In this document: positions 61,060 to 64,000 of the stretch, piece after piece | How positions within the stretch are numbered: the first letter of the stretch is position 1 | How the letters are laid out: every line of letters starts with the position of its first letter | Source: Yponomeuta sedellus | Taxonomy: Eukaryota > Arthropoda > Insecta > Lepidoptera > Yponomeutidae | DNA length: 64,000 nt | NCBI GenBank assembly: GCA_934045075.1 | Contig: OW203748.1 | Coordinates: 10,928,794-10,992,793 of the forward strand | Direction of reading: 5' to 3' | Notes under the pieces: generated by a model | Databases searched by the model: none | What the model saw: the letters and a program-made list of their open reading frames with translations, nothing else | What the model was told of the DNA's origin: nothing | Position numbers and translations under genes: made by a program

Positions 61060-61550
61060 ATATTATATATTTTTATTCCAGATGCATGGCATTCATATTG
61101 TTTTAGTCATAGTGTATTTAAATAAACCTATTACAAATATTAAATTAAAGATAAAATAAGTAAACTTGAAACCCGAAAAAGAGTAAAAATGTAATACGTA
61201 ACTTTTACTTACCAATAGAATAAAAAACAAAATTAGATATAGAAAATAAAATTTGGATTAAGTTAAGCAAGTTAACTCAACCATCTGCAAATAAACCCCT
61301 CAGGTTTAAGCAGCTTGGTACTCATGTAACCCACTATGTATAAAATTATGTCATAAATAAATAAAAAAAAAAAAAAACTAATTATTATAACCTTTTTCTA
61401 TTAGCCGGTATAGCGTTTATATAAACTAATACAAAAACATAAATACATGCGTAACCACACGCATGTATCCCAGCGGGGCAGGTAGATAAGTAGGCATACA
61501 AATAAATATGTGAAATTTGGAACTGTGAAAATTTTATTGCAAAAAAAAAT
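61060..61550. other. AT-rich stretch, nothing recognised
   Basis: Follows the right LTR; contains poly(A)-like runs (61360-61378) and no coding signal. Confidence 0.4.
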
Positions 61551-61554
61551 ATTT

Positions 61555-61770
61555 TATTGTACGTAATACAGAGAATAGTGTAAAGAGGTTCGAAATTTCA
61601 CTGATGCCGGTGAGTCGCCCATTAGCTCAGTTGGATAGAGCGCTGGCACAGATAGCCAGAGGTCGCGGGCTCGAATCCCGGCATGGGTGGAATTTTTAGC
61701 CTCTAAATAGGTTTTTAAAATTGTCCTTAGCACGAGTCAGTGCATTAAAAATAAAAATAGTATAATTTTA
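61555..61770 (+). repeat. tRNA-like repeat
   Basis: Plus copy. The core folds with an anticodon-like loop ACGGATA-type (here ACAGATA) that lacks the universal U33, so it is not a working tRNA. Confidence 0.6.
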
Positions 61771-61989
61771 TTGCTAATCAAAATGTTACAAATAAGAAAA
61801 TAGATAACTGTATACTTATTTAAAAAAAACTTGCTCCAGGTTGGTGTTCCGCGGCAGGAAGCCCAGAATGCTGGCAACATTCCCCCTTGATACAAAGCTA
61901 TTGATAATAAAATAATTACGCGAGCTAAACCTAAAAATAAGTTCTCTGTTTTTTTCCTCCAACCGAGGTCCCACAATCGCATCCCTTAC

Positions 61990-62028
61990 CTCAAAAATGT
62001 TAATTCGCGACGGATGTAAACATCTGTT
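61990..62028 (-). CDS. Weak candidate 13-codon exon
   Basis: Thirteen codons in phase 0-0 (NRCLHPSRINIFE) lie between TTTTAATCCGATCCAG and a GAG|GTAAGG donor. The ending IFE before the donor matches that of the candidate at 37199, which may be coincidence. No other exon of the same gene was found nearby. Confidence 0.2.
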
Positions 62029-62029
62029 C

Positions 62030-62500
62030 TGGATCGGATTAAAATATTATGATATTATTCCGCTCAGTGCCCGTAACAAGGCCCGTCACCCTACCGCGCC
62101 TTAAGAATTACAATTGCTTCTGTGGACAAACAAACGAAATGTTCCATTCGCATTATTAGTATGGATTATTTTGTTGCTGAATATTTATGCCGTTGGAGCA
62201 ATTGAAGTTTAATGTAGTAGGGTCTGCGATATTTAAGTGTAGAGTGAAGGAATACTACCTTTCAATAAATTAAATAATGCAGTTAATTAAATATTACGTA
62301 GGTATATTATATTATTTCCTCTTCCCATACATAATTTATTAATTAGTATGTATGTATATCTTAATTATTTATTCATTTAATTATTTATGTATGTAAGTTA
62401 CAGTAAGTTTATATAAATTTTGTTGAATTACTAATTTCAATATTTCTGTATTGCACCGACTACCCGTCTCTAATTTCTCTCTTGTCTCCGTCTGTGGTTC
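62030..62500. other. AT-rich stretch, nothing recognised
   Basis: No open frame over 60 codons and no repeat family match. TATGTATGTATA-type simple sequence near 62350. Confidence 0.4.
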
Positions 62501-62509
62501 ATCGTCAAG

Positions 62510-62620
62510 CTATACTAGACCACTGCTGGATATAGCCCTCCCCTAAAGACCGCCACGTTGAGCTATCATAGCGGGTAATGCCCATAATCCCCACGCCGGG
62601 CATGCGGGTTGTGGTTGCCT
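62510..62620 (-). mobile_element. RTE-type LINE 3' end, short
   Basis: ACTAGACCACTGCTGGATAT through GGGCATGCGGGTTGTGG on the minus strand; no trinucleotide tail. Confidence 0.5.
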
Positions 62621-62924
62621 GGAAGAAATTTCTTTTATTAAGAAGGCTGCCATTTGTATTGTATTTTTTTATATAGTTTCTGTTACTGTAATTTCTGTGT
62701 ACAATAAAGAATATTTTATCTATCTATCTAGGATTTATTAATGTGTCACTTCAATAATAGTGAGGAACTATGAGGAACTAGAGAAATTATAAGCTGCTAA
62801 CATAAGAATTATTTATTGAACAACTTAAATAAATGACAGAATTTTTACTTAAGGCGCTTAGGGGTGCTAACTAGCGCCATCAATGGAATAAAACTCATTT
62901 TTATAATACGTTTTTAACATATTT

Positions 62925-63285
62925 TAAATTTTCGCGAGTTGTACACATAGTTAGAATATTTTCGGGGCTTAATCGCGTAGTATTTTATTGCTATTTCGCC
63001 TCGACATTTCGACGACGTTACAGTCATCGTGGTCACGAGAAGACTGATGGCTGGCACCCGTTCGCATCTTCGGCTGATGAGGTTTCAGACTACCCTCAAT
63101 CCGTCACAAAGCACTATTAGGGTTGCGACACACTACACTGACAATGTCGGACGATAAGCCATGAGACATAAATTACTACGCGTAAATTACATTCTGAATA
63201 CGTAAATTGAATTACATTCTAGACGGTATGTTCTAAAACTAGTTACCACAGATATTAAGTATACCACGGATACTAAAGTCCCCCT
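62925..63285 (+). mobile_element. Penelope-like terminal repeat
   Basis: This is the most complete copy. It extends leftwards into ACATATTTTAAATTTTCGCG, the sequence that also ends the GIY-YIG fragment at 53315, which ties this repeat to the Penelope-like element. Confidence 0.55.
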
Positions 63286-63289
63286 CGGG

Positions 63290-63495
63290 GACATAGAAGA
63301 GTTGATAATATACTATAATAAATTTGGACTTCTGTATCACTTTTACTGTCTGTGCAGTGTCAGTTATCAAAATCCTTCGAAACTGCTACACCGATATTCG
63401 TAATTTTATACGAGAGTATTTAGTATGTCTGAGAAAACTTTGAAAGCAAAACTTTATTTTGTTTTGCCTCAAACAACTTTTGCCGGCTCAGCTAG
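63290..63495 (+). mobile_element. Helitron-like unit, different subfamily
   Basis: It ends GCCGGCTCAGCTAG before T. The inner sequence (ACCGATATTCGTAATTTTAT) differs from the 14.7-kb pair. Confidence 0.35.
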
Positions 63496-63904
63496 TAACC
63501 TTATAAGCCCCTCAACCACTTTTCCTCAACCAAGGCCCTATTTGAAAACGCCTAGCGCCACCTGTTGTCGAGTAGCAAACTATTTTATTTTAAAGAAATA
63601 ATTTAAAAAAAGCGGTGATTGTGAAATTATACATAAGTAGAGCACCAGATTATTTCATTTGCAACAAAATAACAAACTACTGCAGAAGACGTAGAGTAGC
63701 GGTAAATTAGGTCGTGGATAATGTGACTTTCATACGATTTTTAAGTACTACGGCTGCCATCTAGTGTTACTATTCAGAAGCTTTAAAACTTTTGGTAGCC
63801 TGCTTAGAGTAGGAAGCCCAGTACAAAAGGTTCAAATAATTCCGCTCGCAGATGCTAGATGTTCCTGATGAATTGAAAAATAATTGTGTACCACGATTGC
63901 AAAA

Positions 63905-64000
63905 CAAATATTCATTAATATTTATTTTATTTTATTATAATAGGAAAACTTACAGCTATGAACAAAACACATTGCGATTGAAATAATGAATGACTGAAAG
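63905..64000. repeat. Dispersed repeat at the right edge
   Basis: AACTTACAGCTATGAACAAA through TGCGATTGAAATAATGA also occurs at 38345-38415, close to exon 1 of the minus-strand gene. Confidence 0.5.

Overview
The window looks like nuclear DNA from an insect, most probably a moth or butterfly (Lepidoptera). It is AT-rich, intron-like and saturated with transposon debris. The recurring 3' ends with motifs such as CAGTCCACTGCTGGACATA and tails of GAA, GAC or TTATC units are ones I associate with lepidopteran retroposons. There is no bacterial gene organisation, operon or CRISPR array.

Host coding content is sparse. Reading splice signals and reading-frame phase on the minus strand, I assembled one multi-exon gene from an ATG at 38128 down to at least 1158: 16 short exons, about 1.64 kb of coding sequence over 37 kb. 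Every exon-exon phase fits except one junction (exon 13 to 14), where an exon is missing or isoforms differ. The product is Lys/Glu-rich, has a long charged helical exon, and repeatedly carries pairs of closely spaced cysteines. I do not recognise it. On the plus strand, lying in its introns, are a frameshifted THAP-type zinc-finger exon (5628-5842) and an unrecognised candidate terminal exon (4546-4899).

The rest is mobile DNA. Near-complete elements are an intact DD41D mariner (8626-9952, 361-residue transposase with inverted ends), a Jockey/CR1-like LINE (about 28.75-33.68 kb) whose ORF2 is broken by one base in an A run, and a young LTR element (56182-61059) with apparently identical 371-bp LTRs but no gag-pol, carrying instead a 128-bp tandem repeat and a GC-rich 23-bp minisatellite. 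Truncated pieces include RTE-type LINE 3' ends, a second LINE family, Penelope-like fragments (one with a GIY-YIG motif) and Helitron-like units.

Short elements dominate by number: roughly twenty copies of a SINE whose head resembles 5S rRNA, about a dozen copies of a repeat with an internal tRNA-like segment (some as hairpins), two other tRNA-headed SINE families, and at least nine families of inverted-repeat (MITE or foldback) elements. Several nested insertions have clear target-site duplications. One LINE tail sits directly beside the exon 2 splice donor and duplicated it. Simple repeats include a roughly 440-bp (TTCG)n block and a (TA)n block.
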